A stretch of 64,000 nt of DNA from Pisolithus tinctorius (Eukaryota > Basidiomycota > Agaricomycetes > Boletales > Pisolithaceae). The notes under the pieces were generated by a model. It made no database searches. It was not told the DNA's origin and saw nothing but the letters and a program-made list of their open reading frames with translations. Below are positions 22,847-35,618 of the stretch, piece after piece. The position numbers and the translations under genes are program-made. Position 1 is the stretch's first letter. The number at the start of each line of letters is the position of its first letter. The DNA lies in contig JANFAH010000003.1 of the NCBI GenBank assembly GCA_024663395.1, positions 1,922,001 to 1,986,000 of the forward strand. The letters run 5' to 3'.

Positions 22847-24665
22847 GGGCTCTACATCTCCGACCCATCAAGAAGCTCTTCATTCTCAAAATGTAATACC
22901 ACCATACACTGCTCAGTTCATCTGCGCACTTGTCTTTGCAACTCAATCATCCATGCATTACCCTTGCAATCGTCTCTTTCTTGTTATAATTCCCACCACC
23001 GTTAGCGCAGGACTTGAGCAACGACGAGGAGCAGAGCCGGAGCGAGCCTTTATTCAGTTTGCCAAACGCTGGATACTCCCTGTTTGTCACTTGTTCCATC
23101 CGTTTCTCGGACCCTGTGTATCCGACTATTGTCATAAGTCAAAGCACATTCATTTCTGTCCCTTCTATGCACACATCGTCTCTCGTCGTCCCTTTTATTT
23201 TTCGCTGCATTTCTCCTCGCAACGAGGCCGACAAACCTGTTATGGTGTTTATCGCATTTGTTCTATATTATTCTTCAATTTATCAAAGTCGGCCGTTTGG
23301 CTCGTCGCGAAGTCCTTTCTTCTACCTTCTTTACGCGGTCTCGCTCTGTAGCTCCGCCCGACCAACTTTTATTCCTCTCAGTTGGTACTTTCTGCACCGT
23401 TGTTCCACACCCCAACTTGTCATTGTTGCAGCAAACCTCGCATCCCCAACCCGCAATCGAACTGTCCTTTACAATACCACTTGTAATCCCTGAGTTGGTT
23501 TCTCTGGCTGTTCCTGCATATGTGAATGTGATCAGTCATTTACCCTGCACAGCAACCGTGATCCTAAGGAACGCCGGATCAGTGTGGCTCCCCACGATCT
23601 GAGACCCGTGAGATGCACTCGGGTACCCTTGTTCCGAACATACATATCATCTGATCGATTGACGTTTTACTTACCCTTACCCGTGTGCGATGTCCGCCCT
23701 TCAGTGAAGCCGACCCGAATGTCTTGTTACCTACAGTGGTCAAGATATTTATCACGCCTGCGCGCTTAAGGCTTCAATACTTGAGAGCGCGTTGCCATAA
23801 GAGTTTCTAAATGGATTACATCGATGTTCCGGGAATAGTTGTACGTTCATTTACCGCATTCTAATGCCAGGCGGACAAAAGGCAAGGGAAAAGCCAAAGA
23901 CCTATTTCATGGCTTGATCGACCTCACCCAATGTTGTGACGTCGTCGGGACATGTAGCGTCCAAATATTCGTGCTACTAGCAAGGATAGAGACATCGGAA
24001 CTCCAAAGATCTCACCCGCTGTTGTTCGTAATAACGCACAGTGCAAGAGTAGTCTCGGGTTGTCTATAGTGACAGTTGACGGCGCACCTGACTGTATATA
24101 TGGCCGGCAGACTCATCATCTAATCAGACATTAGACAGCAATATTGGACGCTGGGTCTCCCAACGATTGATATACCGGACCGTCTGGCGTCGGGCCGTTA
24201 CTTGCCTTTTAAGAGGCACCACCATGTGACAACCACGTGTTCTAATTTGTGACGTCACCTGCTGGTTGTGCGTGCCATCCACGCGCTTTAGCAAGAGATT
24301 TTGGGTGTTGCCAGTGAGGGAATGAGTGGTGCGTGGAGGCCGTGGCGCTAGTTGGCTCAGAAGCGGCCCACGTCGACTGCGTAGTCACAGCCAGCACATC
24401 GTGCCGGCCTGGTCAGCTCTCGCTACGACGTGGCGAGTTCCCCCCATCCACCGCGTAGCTAGTCAGGACCTGAGGTAACCGCCCACTTTACTTCGTGCAA
24501 AGCACGTTTTTTCGTAACAACACTCATCTCCCCATCGTTTTCATTTGTACTTTCTGCCACCCGTTTACCTGACGTTTTCCAACCTGCTTGAGCTTTGTCA
24601 AGGGATATCCGTGCCAGTTGTCCTGGCGGTACTGCCACCCATCCTGGTCATCCATCACGTTCATC
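22847..24665. other. Intergenic, no gene seen
   Basis: 1.8 kb. The first kilobase is T/C-rich on the plus strand with several open frames but no conserved protein and no plausible splice structure, consistent with a 3' untranslated region. From about 24100 there are CGTCAC/GTGACG-type palindromic pieces (for example at 24249-24256), plausible as promoter elements of the next gene. Nothing is confidently identified. Confidence 0.4.
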
Positions 24666-27192
24666 ATGCAACCTGCGACATCCGACTCAGGTTTCGTACC
24701 GAGGAAAGAGTTCATTCGTGACCAGCGTACCAGATCCGATTTCGCTCTCTTAGCCATTTCTGGCTCCAGCTTCATTAGGCTCTATTCCTTTTCCCCCGAC
24801 GTCATCGTCGATCTTCGTCGTCTCTTCAACCATTTCTTTCTGAATGCCGCTTCTCGTGAGGACAGCTCACAGAACCTTTTCGAATTCCAGCTTCATGGGA
24901 AACCATGGGCTTCTCCCAAGAGTGAACGCACGGAGCGCATTCTGCTAGATATACTCGTCGTAATTTACAAGCACGGATACACCATTCTCTCCACTATTAA
25001 CTATGGTCGCGAACGTGACGACCGTTTAGCAATATCCTTCTCTAGGCTTTCAACTTCCTTGATAGTTCCACCTCATTCGCCCATCCCCGCTGGTTCCGGG
25101 AGCAACTTGTCACACACTACTCCGAGGAACGAACGCAAGATGCTCTTTGCAATCTCTTTCGTCTCCAGCACGGTCGTGCGGGTCATTTACCCACCACTAA
25201 ATTCTACACCAGCTATATTACAAGCCGTGCGAGGGTCTTGGCCACGAGGCGTTGTATCGGAGAGGAAAGTTAGTGAAGCAGCATTTGAATTCAAGCTCAA
25301 GGGTTACAGCTGTGTGTATTTATTCTGTATCTTCCCGTTGATGGTTTACCAATGCTGTTTTTCCAGGGTTCAACGAAGACACGTTTGCAACGGATTCTTT
25401 ACAGCAAATCCTTTCAATTTTGTCGTCCCTGGATGAGCATGCTTGCTCAATGATAACTTCTCTTTCCTTCAATAGCCACTCACGGGTGAAGGATTTGTGG
25501 GTTTTCACGGGCCCGGGATCTGCTGATTCATACGAGCAGTACTGGCCAGACTCGCCTGTTAGCCAGTCGGGTTCCATGTTAGACGTACGGCGTTCAAACC
25601 GTGCGTCAACACCGGACCAAGCATTGAATCCAGACCCGGGTATCATACCATCTTCTTTACACAGGCGAGCTGCTACTGTGTCACAGCACCCGGCACATGT
25701 ATATCCGCACTCTCAGTCTACAGCGATGTCACATAACCGGGCGGCCACGGAAACTAATATTACTCTACCTCCCTACTCACCGACTCTGCCGCTCGGCTCA
25801 CCTCGCGCGGCTCCCGGGAATGGCATACGCAAGCCAGCACCTAGAGCACAAGTACCAGTTTCCGTTGACTTGGACGCGCATGACGAGGATGAACACCTGC
25901 GCTATCGAACTTCGCTGGCTTCGGTTGTGCCGAGCAGCTGCGAGAACATGACTGGCATTGGAACCCTCCATCGGAATAGACTCAACCCCAACACCAGCCC
26001 AGCAGACATATCAGGTACAACGAAAATATCTGATGACGACGACGAGACTATCCATCTACACCAAGAAACCTCACCGTCAGGTGCACCCCCCCACCGTATG
26101 GCGAACGCCCTACGACCTCAGTCGACGCGTTCCAAGACCCCACCACTTTTTACATCACATGCACGTGATCCTCGTGCTTCTACTAGTGACACCGAGGGCA
26201 TGTCTCAGGTCCAAGACCATGTGGTCACTGGCGAGAATGCACCGCTTCTTAGTCCAGGGATGTTCCGCATTCGGGATTCTGCGTTTTCAGCTAATTCTGT
26301 CGGCACATCGGGTTCGTGTGAAGTCCCCATCAAGTGGTCAGGCCTAAGTAGGCCTGAGGGCATCGGAGATATCGAGGAAGAGCCAGACCAATATTACGAA
26401 GATTCCGGTTCGCGGCACGTCTCGCCGCCTCCCACACTACCTGGTGCGTGGGGAATGACATCTGATCAGGAACAGCCCACGTCGGATGGCGAGGTATTTC
26501 ACCCGCATAAACCTACCGTTCGTCAGCGCCGCAGGAGTCCAGATAGGTCTGTGCATGATGTCGATGCCCGAGTTGCGTCTCCAGAAGTGATTCGCGAGGA
26601 TGCGGTACGCAAAAGCGAGACTGGACTAGTAGGGGTGATCTCCGCACAACCGCCGCAACCAGTTCCTTCACCGATCTCAATGCCATCGAAAGAGAGTCTC
26701 GGGAGGACTAAACGAGGTTCGGGTGGTCCCCCGGCGTCGCCTACTAAGACTGGCAGTCGAAGCGGAAGTACAGACCGTTGGGTGCTTGTTAACCTCGAAG
26801 GAAAAGATCACATGGGACATATGCCCTCGCCGCTAGCAAGTCCCACTATTCCGCAGGCAGCCGATCGGAGCCGCAAGCCGTCAGCGAACGTGGTGAGTCA
26901 AGTTCGCGGGTCATCACCAGCCAAAGCTGCTGTCGTCAGTGCCACGGACGGCAAGAGTGCGAGAGACAAAGGGTCGGGCTTAAGGCGCCTACTGTCACTT
27001 TCGCTCTCTGGGAAAGGAGCTGAACTCAACGACGACGCGCAGTTCACGGCCAATCGACCTCAAGATTCGACATCAAACAGTCCCCGCAAGGGGCCGGTAC
27101 GCTCAGGGCGCTTCCGGAACAAGCTCTCTCGTTTCGGTACTGCGGAGACCCCCACGAAACCTCCAGACAGAGTGCGCGTCAAACTCGACTGA
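24666..27192 (+). CDS. Uncharacterised 823-aa protein
   Basis: Not recognised. Exons 24666-25311 and 25367-27192 join in frame (GYS to WFNEDTFATD). Residues 1-260 look globular: short hydrophobic strands and helices such as SDFALLAISGSSFIRLYSF, DLRRLFNHFFLNA and ERTERILLDILVVIYKHGY, ending AFEFKLKGYSWFNEDTF. After a conserved-looking block VKDLWVFTGPGSADSYEQYW the remaining 530 residues are Ser/Pro/Arg-rich and disordered, with acidic patches and a basic C-terminus (RFRNKLSRFGTAETP). No catalytic motif, transmembrane segment or zinc finger is seen. The coding length, intact frames and a clean intron argue it is a real gene, probably fungal-specific. Confidence 0.7.
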
Positions 27193-28002
27193 TGTCTCAT
27201 TCGTTCACGACGTCTCCTTATTACCCTTACTTGTGAATCGTAGTTTGATCTTTGATTGTAGTCACAGGGATACCTACTGTCGTTCATCTACTCCTCTACG
27301 TTTTTTTAATTGCAGTTTCCGTGTTTGCAATTACAGGGGTCGAAGCCAGGAGATTACGTAGTCATGCCTTCGCCACGTGGAGAGAGAGGTCACATGATAC
27401 AAGGACGGGAATGCAACGCAGGGAAGAAGACATGCAACGAATGAAAAGTTTAGGCAGTTATATGAAGAAGTTTCAGAGCTTGCAGGGGTGTTCATGCAAA
27501 TGACGGTAGAGGGCAATCAAGCCTGCGGAACAATAGGCATGGACGTAGCAGAAAACGGTGCGCAGTATGGAAGACGCACTATCTGAGTGCAATCGGTAGA
27601 CGCAGTCCATCCAAGGCATGCAATTGCCCATGACGAGGTTGTGAGCCTGACGACGGCAAAATGTAATGGGTCTGGAATCGATTTGGTTTGAGAGCGTGTG
27701 GTGATTCGCAACCGCCACGGGGTAGGCCAGCAGCGAGCGGCTCTGTTGCGATGTTGGGCAGCATTGTGGATCGGGGACGATGGAGAGTAGGCAGGATTTT
27801 GTTACATTGCCAGGGAATGGCATAGGCAAGGAAAAAAGAGGGCCGATGTGGCGCGTCTGCTGGTCGGAGGCAGAGGTTGCGAAAAAGTGCACAGGGACGG
27901 GTCTGTACAGAGGCGACACGCCTTCGTTTCCTCCCTATTAGCCACCCGCGCGGCCATTCCCCTCCTCCCCCCATCCTCTCTCCTCTCACTCGCCATCCCA
28001 TC
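27193..28002. other. Intergenic upstream of ITC1-like gene
   Basis: 810 bp between tandem genes. The last 70 bp before the ITC1-like ATG is a CT-rich tract (CCCCTCCTCCCC), typical of a transcription start region in basidiomycetes. Open frames on the minus strand here have no support. Confidence 0.4.
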
Positions 28003-31000
28003 ATGCCAACATGCAGGCGCAAGCGTGTCGTCCTCACAGAGCCATCCCAAGCCCTCCTGCAGGTGGCAGAAAACAACCCGGACAAGGATGTTTACTATCT
28101 CCAACAAACAGGAGAGATCTTTGAAACATACGAGTACGTCCCGCCCAGTTCCCTGTCATCCCCAACGGTCTCACCGTCCGCCAACTCCAACTCAGGGCCT
28201 ATGCGGCGAGGATGTCATTCTACAGACTCAAGCAGTTCCAATGTGAAGTCACCGGCAAAAGTGGCCTCGACTACTTCCAGGCGCTCGAAAGTGAACAGCA
28301 AGAGGCGCAGACAATGCACTCCAGGTTCCCCGAGCCACTGAAAGCTGCAGTACTCAGGGCTGTCCAATGGCGTCCGTGGTCTCCCAACCTACCTTGCCCG
28401 TTCCTCAACTCACTGTGTTTGGCCTGTCTACAGAAGTTGTCGGCCGTCTAGATCATCTCGTGGAGGCCGTTTTTGACCGGTTCAAGGACCGCTACTTTGC
28501 AGACGAGAGTGAGTCATGCATTCCGTGTTGGTTCGGCCGTACGCTCAATGCCATCCTCAACTCAGAGGTCTATGTCGACGTTCAGGGCGACAAGTGAGTA
28601 CCACCCAACCATCTATGTCATCCTACCTGAGACCCTTTAGGTTCTACGCCAGGATCCTCCACGTTTATCCGCCAAAATCCGGGCCCAATAACATGGACAC
28701 TGAGAAACAAGCTTCAACATCCACCTCCCCACCAGTCTGCACCCCTGAAGAAAGCACACAAATACATAAGATTGGCGGAGACCTCAAGATTCCTGCCAAG
28801 GAAGCATTGGCTCTAGACGACCCGCTCAAATACCTTTACAAGGTTCAAATCCTCGAAGAACAGCATGACAGGAGTCATGAGAAAGGCAAGCTTTCGTTAA
28901 AGGAGAAAGTGAAGTGGAGCGGCAGTGTGATGGACGTTCAGTGTACGGTTATGAGGTGAGCATGGCATCTTTCAAAGTCGCTTGCTTTGGCACTCGGCTC
29001 AACCTCCATTGACAGTCGTGATCGCCTTGCATTCTCCAAGTCGATCCTCCGACGGTTTATCCGTGACTGTGTGGACCGTGATGCCGCAGTGGCCTCACCA
29101 TGGACCGTGAAAGAAGCCGTTGCGAAGCATTATGGCGTCGATTCCGTGATGCCGGAAGAAACTCGAAAAGGAGTGGAAAATATCAAACGCGGCGAAATCG
29201 ACAAGCGTAAAAAGGCCTGGGAGGACAAAGATGGTCCCCCGACCAAGAAGCAAAAGAAGATGACAGCAGCACAGGAAGAAAGAGGTGAGTTGTATTATCT
29301 ATTGCTGTTACCTAGAAGTGTTAACGTCGTTTACTAGTGAAGGCCCTTGCTGCCGCTGCGGAAAAGCGGGAAAGGGAGGCGCGGGAGAAAGCAGAAAAAC
29401 AGAAGGCGAAGGAAGAGGCTGAGCGACTCGCAGCCGAGAAAAAGAAGAAAAAACCTATTCGTTACCCAACCGAAGATTTGGACGTCCACGTCTCCGAGAA
29501 AGACAAAAAATCCGGCGTGAGGGTGAAGAAGCCAACTCCTAGTCGAACCCTTCTGCCTTTCTCCGAGGATCCAGCCACATTTGAGTCTTTCCTCATGGCT
29601 TGGAATTTCCTCGTCGTCTATGGGTGAGATGGATTTCCTGTCCATTTACTCCAGTCCCAAGCTTATTGATCTATCACAGTCAACCCTTGCATCTCTCTGC
29701 ACTTACCATGGATGAATTTGAACACGCGCTTCGGCATTCTGCCGCAGAAACCCCTTGCGTCATGCTTGGCGAGATTCATTCCACGTTGATTTACAACCTG
29801 CGTACCGTACCTTTCAACCGTCATAGTGCAGTCCTTTCATTGTTACGCATGAAAGATGTACTCGAAGAGGATCACAAAGTGTTCGGTGTCACCATCGAGC
29901 AACTTACAGCGGTCATGGCAGACGTCGGAAACAACTGGGAGCGTGTACCCCTTCGGCATGCAGACTTGAGGAATGGTTGGGAGGATGCACTACTTGGATG
30001 TCTTAAAGACGTAAGTCCGTGCCTTCCTCACTACTGCGACGTTTTTCATCTCTTCCCTAGCATGCCACGACCAACAATTTCCCGCGTCTCCGAGAAATTC
30101 TCACGAGACTACTTTTCGCCCCTGAGACCAACTCGGAGTCTTCAGCTTCTTCCTCCAGTTCCCGAGTATCAAGCGCAACCCCACAGGTCTTGTCTATTGC
30201 ATCATTACCCAGTGAGCGTTATCATAGCCTACCGCCCGCCGATCGTATTGCAATCTTGGCGTTCATGTGCAACCTCGCCGTTACCAGCAAGGCAATCCAT
30301 GCTCACATGGATGGTTGCGAGGAACAATTAACAGCATTACGCAAAGAAAAAATTGAGATTAACCGCATGAAGAAACAGTAGTAAGTTTCACACTGCTTTG
30401 TCATCGTTTCCTGGTAACATTAGGTCCTGCCACAGTACCGAGGAGATGAACGCTCTTTCAGGCGAAGTCGAGGCCAAACAGAACCAGACTGTTAATGGTG
30501 CAGAAGACAGTATGGCACAGGACCTGAGTGACCTATCGGATTCACCTTCGGAAGAAGGCTCAGAGACTGCATCTGCCACCAGTGGTCGGCGAAAGAGTTC
30601 TTCACGCCAAAAGGACCTCCGCCAAAGAGCCCATACTCAAGCACACTCGAAACAGCGAGAGATCGCACGTGCCAAAGTTGCCGCCGAAAAACAGGCACAA
30701 GCTGAATATCGTAGACTCGACGAAGAAGTCAACAAGATTGAGCGGCGACTTGAGGCGATCGAGCGGGAATTCCGCAAGTTGCTTGGAGCAATTCGGGTCA
30801 AACCGTTAGGAAAGGACCGATTTCACAACCGTATTTGGTGGTTCGACGGTCTCGGTTCAGCATCGCTTCTGGGAAGCGGTGGTGTTGTTCAATATGGAGC
30901 TGGAAGAATATTCGTGCAAGGACCAACTCAGATGGACGTAGAGCTGATGTCGAAGCATGATGATGACATAGACACCCGGAGACAAGAAGAAGAAGGAGAG

Positions 31001-31391
31001 GGCATGCTGACTCCTAACGAATGGGCCGTGTATACAGAACCAGAAGAGGTACGCCGAGTTTGCATGAGACTACATTCCGGACCGTACTCACGTCACGTAG
31101 ATCGAAGAGTACGTGGCCTGGCTTAATACGAAAGGCATTCGAGAACTCGCACTCAAAAATGCCATGATGAAATGGTGGAACCACATCGCTCCAGGAATGC
31201 GTAAACGCCTCTCGGTTTGTCCCGCATCCCATTTCCTTGTTTACAGTGCTCACTTTCCTTAGGACGTTAACGTTACTGCCAGACTACCAGAGGCACGTCG
31301 TTCGACACGAGTGAAGCAAACAAGTGGCCACGATATTTCACGTGAACCGTACATGATGTGGACTAATCGTCGAGCCGTAAACTCGTCTTGA
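28003..31391 (+). CDS. ITC1: ISWI chromatin-remodelling subunit (WAC/DDT/WHIM, Itc1/ACF1-like)
   Basis: Large regulatory subunit of an ISWI (Isw2/ACF-type) remodeller. Twelve exons: 28003-28133, 28196-28371, 28434-28508, 28566-28593, 28641-28955, 29016-29284, 29338-29623, 29680-30010, 30061-30380, 30436-31048, 31101-31214 and 31263-31391, totalling 928 aa. The WAC DNA-binding domain occupies about residues 1-140 (RRKRVVLTEPSQ, YYLQQTGEIFETYE, FQCEVTGKSGLDYFQALE). A Lys/Glu coiled segment leads to the DDT domain (ESFLMAWNFLVVYGQPLHLS, LGEIHSTLIYNLR). WHIM motifs follow: SLPSERYHSLPPADRIAIL, then GKDRFHNRIWWFDG and EEYVAWLNTKGIRELALK. The protein ends with a short basic tail. The domain order WAC-DDT-WHIM without PHD or bromodomain matches yeast Itc1 more than animal ACF1. 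It would space nucleosomes together with an ISWI ATPase encoded elsewhere. Confidence 0.92.
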
Positions 31392-33337
31392 TGTCGGTGG
31401 TCGTGGGACTGTCCATTGTAAAGTCTCGCCGAAGCATTGGGATGCTTTCGTGCCTCTCGCATACACTTGCAATGTGCCTTTTCTCTCAACTATTACATGC
31501 ACCCAATAGAGTAGCACACAATACAGTGAGTATTTATTTTATAGTTTGACTTTGACTTGGCGTACCAAGATACCACTCTGCGCAATGTAATCCTGTCGTT
31601 CTGGTTTTACCTCCTTGCAACTGAGACGATCCCCACGTCGGCATGCCGCGCTACGAACGGTTTCGCAGTATCAAGAATTAAACCATTAGGGGGGGTTCCT
31701 GCGTCAGGCAGTCAATGTTGTCTTACGGACCTTTTTGGCTTCTGTTGAATTCGAGTCTTTTCCGGCTCATGGAACAGTCAGGTCAACTGTGCTTGTGGAT
31801 TCAACCTTGCCCCTGCTGGAACATTGAGAGTACGCAAGACCAGGCACAGACAAATTCTAGGCTTGCGCAACTTCTTGCAGTCTTCTTGCAGGGTCTTCAG
31901 CGGACCGGCACTGAAATAAGGCCTCGTAGCCTCTGACGATTTAGATGTCCTCACTAAGCTATCTTGTCAAATCCTTCCAGAACAACCCAGTTACATAGTG
32001 CATTGATGAGTTGCCCGAACCGACCCTTGTTCGAAATTTCGACGGTGTTATACATAAAGACCCCTTTTCGCGTCAGTTAGAGTCTTAATCGACGATCCCG
32101 ACTGGTAAATGGTTTCCCCACCATACACATTTTCGTATGGTTCCGTCTCCAGCTCCAGCAGCATGATGTACGCCGTCGCGCACTGTAGGTCTTCCCCAAG
32201 CCCAGTCTGCGATCGTCATTTACTTTACCATCTCGCAGACCGGCGTGCATAGTATTACCCTAGCTCTAACGTTCAGTCATCCAATTGCCGGAGGACGATG
32301 TCAAAGATAATGATAATGACTTGGAGGCCAGTCTGTCAGAAGGTGATGGGATTTTACAACGGCAGCCTTAGCACTCAGTTCAACACGGAGGAGAGGCCGT
32401 CCTTTCCGTCATGGACGAGGAAAATGTTACTACAGGTCCCAACACTGTCCCAACGGCCCACCTTGGACACTCAGACAAAGATAGGATCAAGGTTGCACCT
32501 GGTCGCGGGAAGGAGATTTATTCGACAACGGACAAGTCTCAGCGACGTTCTACAATATACCGTCCTCAAGGCCGTCCCGATGCGCCTGGTCTCATCGGTT
32601 CTAGTTCAGGACAGTTCACTGTCGAAGAACGTCCGTTGAGCAGATCTCCATCAAATATCCACCTGACAAACGTGCAAGGTACGTATGGAGGCCAGAGTAC
32701 GTATCATCAGAGAGACAGGGAATGACGGAATCGCGGTCACGACCAGTCAGTGATGGGTTTAAACAGGTTTAAACCATTTTTTCGCTTCCTGATGAAGCCA
32801 GTTTGATCGCATGGCGAATTGTGCGTTCGTAACTATCCATCCACCAGAGAGCATACGGTGCCTGATGGTCTGAAGACTTGCTACCACTGTTTATACTACA
32901 GTCGGGTTTATCGAGTATCTAATGTTTGGTTCATCTATGAAGGACGCAGTGAACTACATGCCGATCGGCTTAATGAATACTACATCCAAGTACGACAGAT
33001 CAGCAGTAACTTACTAGAGACCTCAGAGTATAATTCCAGTCTCAACAAGCTTGCTATGTGGTCGCTTGTGATCACTCCATTGTGAGTTCGAGTTGTAAGA
33101 TGTGCTCGAAATTTGCCTTAGGCACTCGCCTTATAAATCACTGCGGAAACGAAATTTTAGCGGGGGGGATAATCAGACTCTTTAAATGTAGATAATCCAA
33201 CCTTAGATTTTTTTTGGAAGATATAACCATTAGTCTGAGCAAAATCTGACTAGACGATTTCTGAGTAACGTCCAAATAATCCCATGTACGCGAGATCCGA
33301 ATATAGACAATACACCAATAACCTGACCTCTCGCACG
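31392..33337. other. Gene-poor region at the edge of the transposon block
   Basis: 1.9 kb with no intact conserved gene. It contains a broken open frame (32285-32725, listed separately), an odd duplicated TTTAAAC word near 32759-32771, and short A/T-rich segments. It marks the shift from housekeeping genes to transposon-derived sequence. Confidence 0.4.
32285..32725 (+). pseudogene. Degenerate coding fragment
   Basis: A frame beginning with acidic sequence (LPEDDVKDNDNDLEASLSEG) runs into a TAG near 32367, then stays open from an ATG at 32411 to 32725 (MDEENVTTGPNTVPTAHLG). Acid-rich then basic composition is protein-like but matches no family I know. One in-frame stop and the absence of neighbouring exons suggest a gene relic; chance cannot be excluded. 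Confidence 0.3.
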
Positions 33338-34466
33338 ATGCATTTCCCAACCCCAACTATGCTCGACTCCATCGACCATAATCCAACGATACTGCTATCT
33401 GAAAAGTGGCCCTTTCTACCTTTCCAACCCTCAGAAAGACAGATGGACTTAGCTTTTTTTTCCCTTGGTCTCCACGTTCCCCGGTTCACCATGTTCACCA
33501 TGAACAAGCATTTTGTATGTCTGTCTGCCTGTACTTATCCATCTGGCATACTTATTCATTCGGTCAAGGTCAATATCCATGCTAACGACACAGTTTCTAC
33601 TTCACAGGCTGATGAAATTGAGCTCGTCGATGCGATATCCAAATCAACTACCGTCCAAAATTGGCCCCATGTTATTAGACTTCAGGTTCCACCTAGCATC
33701 CAGAACATCATGGTATCTTTCGAGCCAAAGTTTCAAGGTCCCATAGTACATCATTCACCTCCATGTTCTAGGATTGTGTTCACTCACCTCACGTTCCAGA
33801 CTGTAGAATTTTCGTTGACTACCATATTACCAGAAGATCCGTTCATTGCCAACTCCTTGCCTGCAGATGCCAACCAATCTGCCACCACGGTGAGTTACTA
33901 CGTGTTTAATTTTCTTGCTAATGCATTGCATAGGGCCCTGCAAGGACGTTGCCTGCAGCTCCAATCTCTGCCCTCTTTGATGTTGCAGGCAATGCTTCTC
34001 CTGGTGACAACCGTATCAAGTCAACAAGTGCCGAGCCCCTCACGCCTCGTGCCCCTGCCATCGATAACAGTGAGACCGAGCCTGAAAGTCAGGAAGGGAC
34101 CCCTAGGCTCCTCGAGGTAAGTTCTAATGGACCGTTCCTCGCTTTACTGATGTCGTCTTTTAGGAAGTTGCTTCAGAATTACCTGTCTCCGCTGTATCTG
34201 CTCGTGGTCCTCACTGTCCCCTCAAGTGTAGCTTCACACCTGATAGCTTTGCCGAATCTGAGGATATTGGTAGCATCAGCACACAGTTCCTCCGTGTATG
34301 TATTCTTTTTTTTTTTTTTTCATTTTGCGTCATTATGTACTCATGTTATTACCTTACCTAGGACAGGTGGGCTCAGATAAGGGAGAACCTCATAGCCGGG
34401 CAGGAACGTTACAAGCCGATCTTCGCTGATACTAGCACCCCCCCCACCAAACGCTCTCGCAAGTAG
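33338..34466 (+). CDS. Hypothetical five-exon gene upstream of the Tnp2-like transposase
   Basis: Not recognised. Exons 33338-33514, 33608-33889, 33934-34116, 34164-34295 and 34362-34466 are all in phase and give 292 aa, with introns ended by TTCACAG, CATAG, TTTTAG and CCTAG. The N-terminal part has MDLAFFSLGLHVPRFTMFTM and VVQ/VIRLQVPPSIQNIM-type hydrophobic stretches. The rest is Ser/Pro/Glu-rich, and the C-terminus ends in a basic PPTKRSRK that looks like a nuclear localisation signal. It sits 197 bp before the transposase ATG on the same strand, so it may be an accessory gene of the same transposon. The last intron carries a long poly-T run (34304-34320). The open frames are intact in contrast to the split transposase. 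Confidence 0.5.
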
Positions 34467-34566
34467 TACCTTCATCTTTGTATGTAGAAATTTGCCTTCG
34501 CGAGTTGTATAACCAGCATGCACGTGATCTTTTTTTTTGTCCATGTGAGATCCCGTTCCCGCCCAT

Positions 34567-34624
34567 CTGCACCCACACCCGCACCTGCACCTGCACCTGC
34601 ACCCGCACCTGCACCTGCACCCGC
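34567..34624. repeat. Hexanucleotide microsatellite (CACCTG/CACCCG)n
   Basis: About nine tandem six-base units alternating between CACCTG and CACCCG, immediately upstream of the transposase start codon. In one frame it would encode (Ala-Pro)n, but no gene is supported through it. Confidence 0.8.
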
Positions 34625-35125
34625 TACGGTACATCGCCCACATCGATCAAGCTATCGCCTCGATGGGGTTCCGGCAGTGCCATTGCAAGTCCAAAGGATG
34701 CCATGGGGCTCTAGTCCCTGCCCACGTTGCCTTTGCCCATGAACGTGCTGATCTCCATAAAGCTACCGAGGCATCGAAGACCCAGCTGCATGTGGCAGGC
34801 CTCCGTATTGTTCCTTCAACCTATAAAGACCACGGGTCTGTCTCACGAACGTTTCTGCACCCTATATGCTCTCCCCCTCCACTTCTCTCTGCTAACATTG
34901 TTTTCTCTGATCCCCCATGTTCCTCGACTAGTCCTGTCGAGCAGGAGATGCTTGACCACGGTACTTTAACTGGCGAGGACCTCGATATTCTGACATTTGG
35001 CAGTGATCTACCCAACCTGGGTCCCAATTTTCACAGTCCAGAGGCGCTCCTTTCGGCGGTCGACTATTTTCAGGAGTACAACATGCGGATGTCTACTACC
35101 TCTCGACCTCTAACATCTTTTGCTG

Positions 35126-35130
35126 CTTAT
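35126..35130. repeat. Target-site duplication, left copy
   Basis: CTTAT directly before the left LTR; the same five bases follow the right LTR at 41973-41977. Five-base duplications are the norm for Ty3/gypsy integrases. Confidence 0.9.
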
Positions 35131-35581
35131 TGTTACGCTCGACCGAAGTCAAGACGTAGGGAGAGCTCAAATGCAGACTATGGTTTCTACCCAGCAACGG
35201 CTGAAGGTAACCTCTGTAAACGACAGAGGATTTGGGGCAACGCCAGTAAGAGTGGTCCTTGTTAGGGACACTGAGGGCGAAGTTCTGAGAACGCTGCGTA
35301 TGATTGAGCAGCTCAAGTCTGGGTTTCCAGGACTTGAGCCGGCAGTTTAAATACTACACAGAAACGGACCATGAGGCGTCCGCATGTAACGAGGTAACTA
35401 CGCCATTGGTTGAACAATGACGACACATGTCCTAAGCATGTAACGAGCCAGTAACGCTAGTGGTGGAAATAGAGAGCCGTCGGATCAGAGAGAAGACGGC
35501 TCAAAAAGGAAATCAAGTCCAACGGATCACAAACAAGGTAAACGTACAACAGAAAGGAAAAGTCAGGGGTGAAACGTAACA
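35131..35581 (-). repeat. Element 1 3' LTR
   Basis: 451 bp, TGTTACG...CGTAACA. Identical to the other LTR except for two transitions (A for G near 35244 and G for A near 35412). On the minus strand this is the downstream LTR, next to the polypurine tract. Confidence 0.95.
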
Positions 35582-35597
35582 TTACCCCCTTTCTAAG
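35582..35597 (-). other. Element 1 polypurine tract
   Basis: On the minus strand the bases just before the 3' LTR read TTAGAAAGGGGGTAA. The A/G run ends two to three bases from the LTR, the expected position for the plus-strand DNA primer in reverse transcription. Confidence 0.75.
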
Positions 35598-35618
35598 CGT
35601 TGAAGTCCCCGACTTCAA

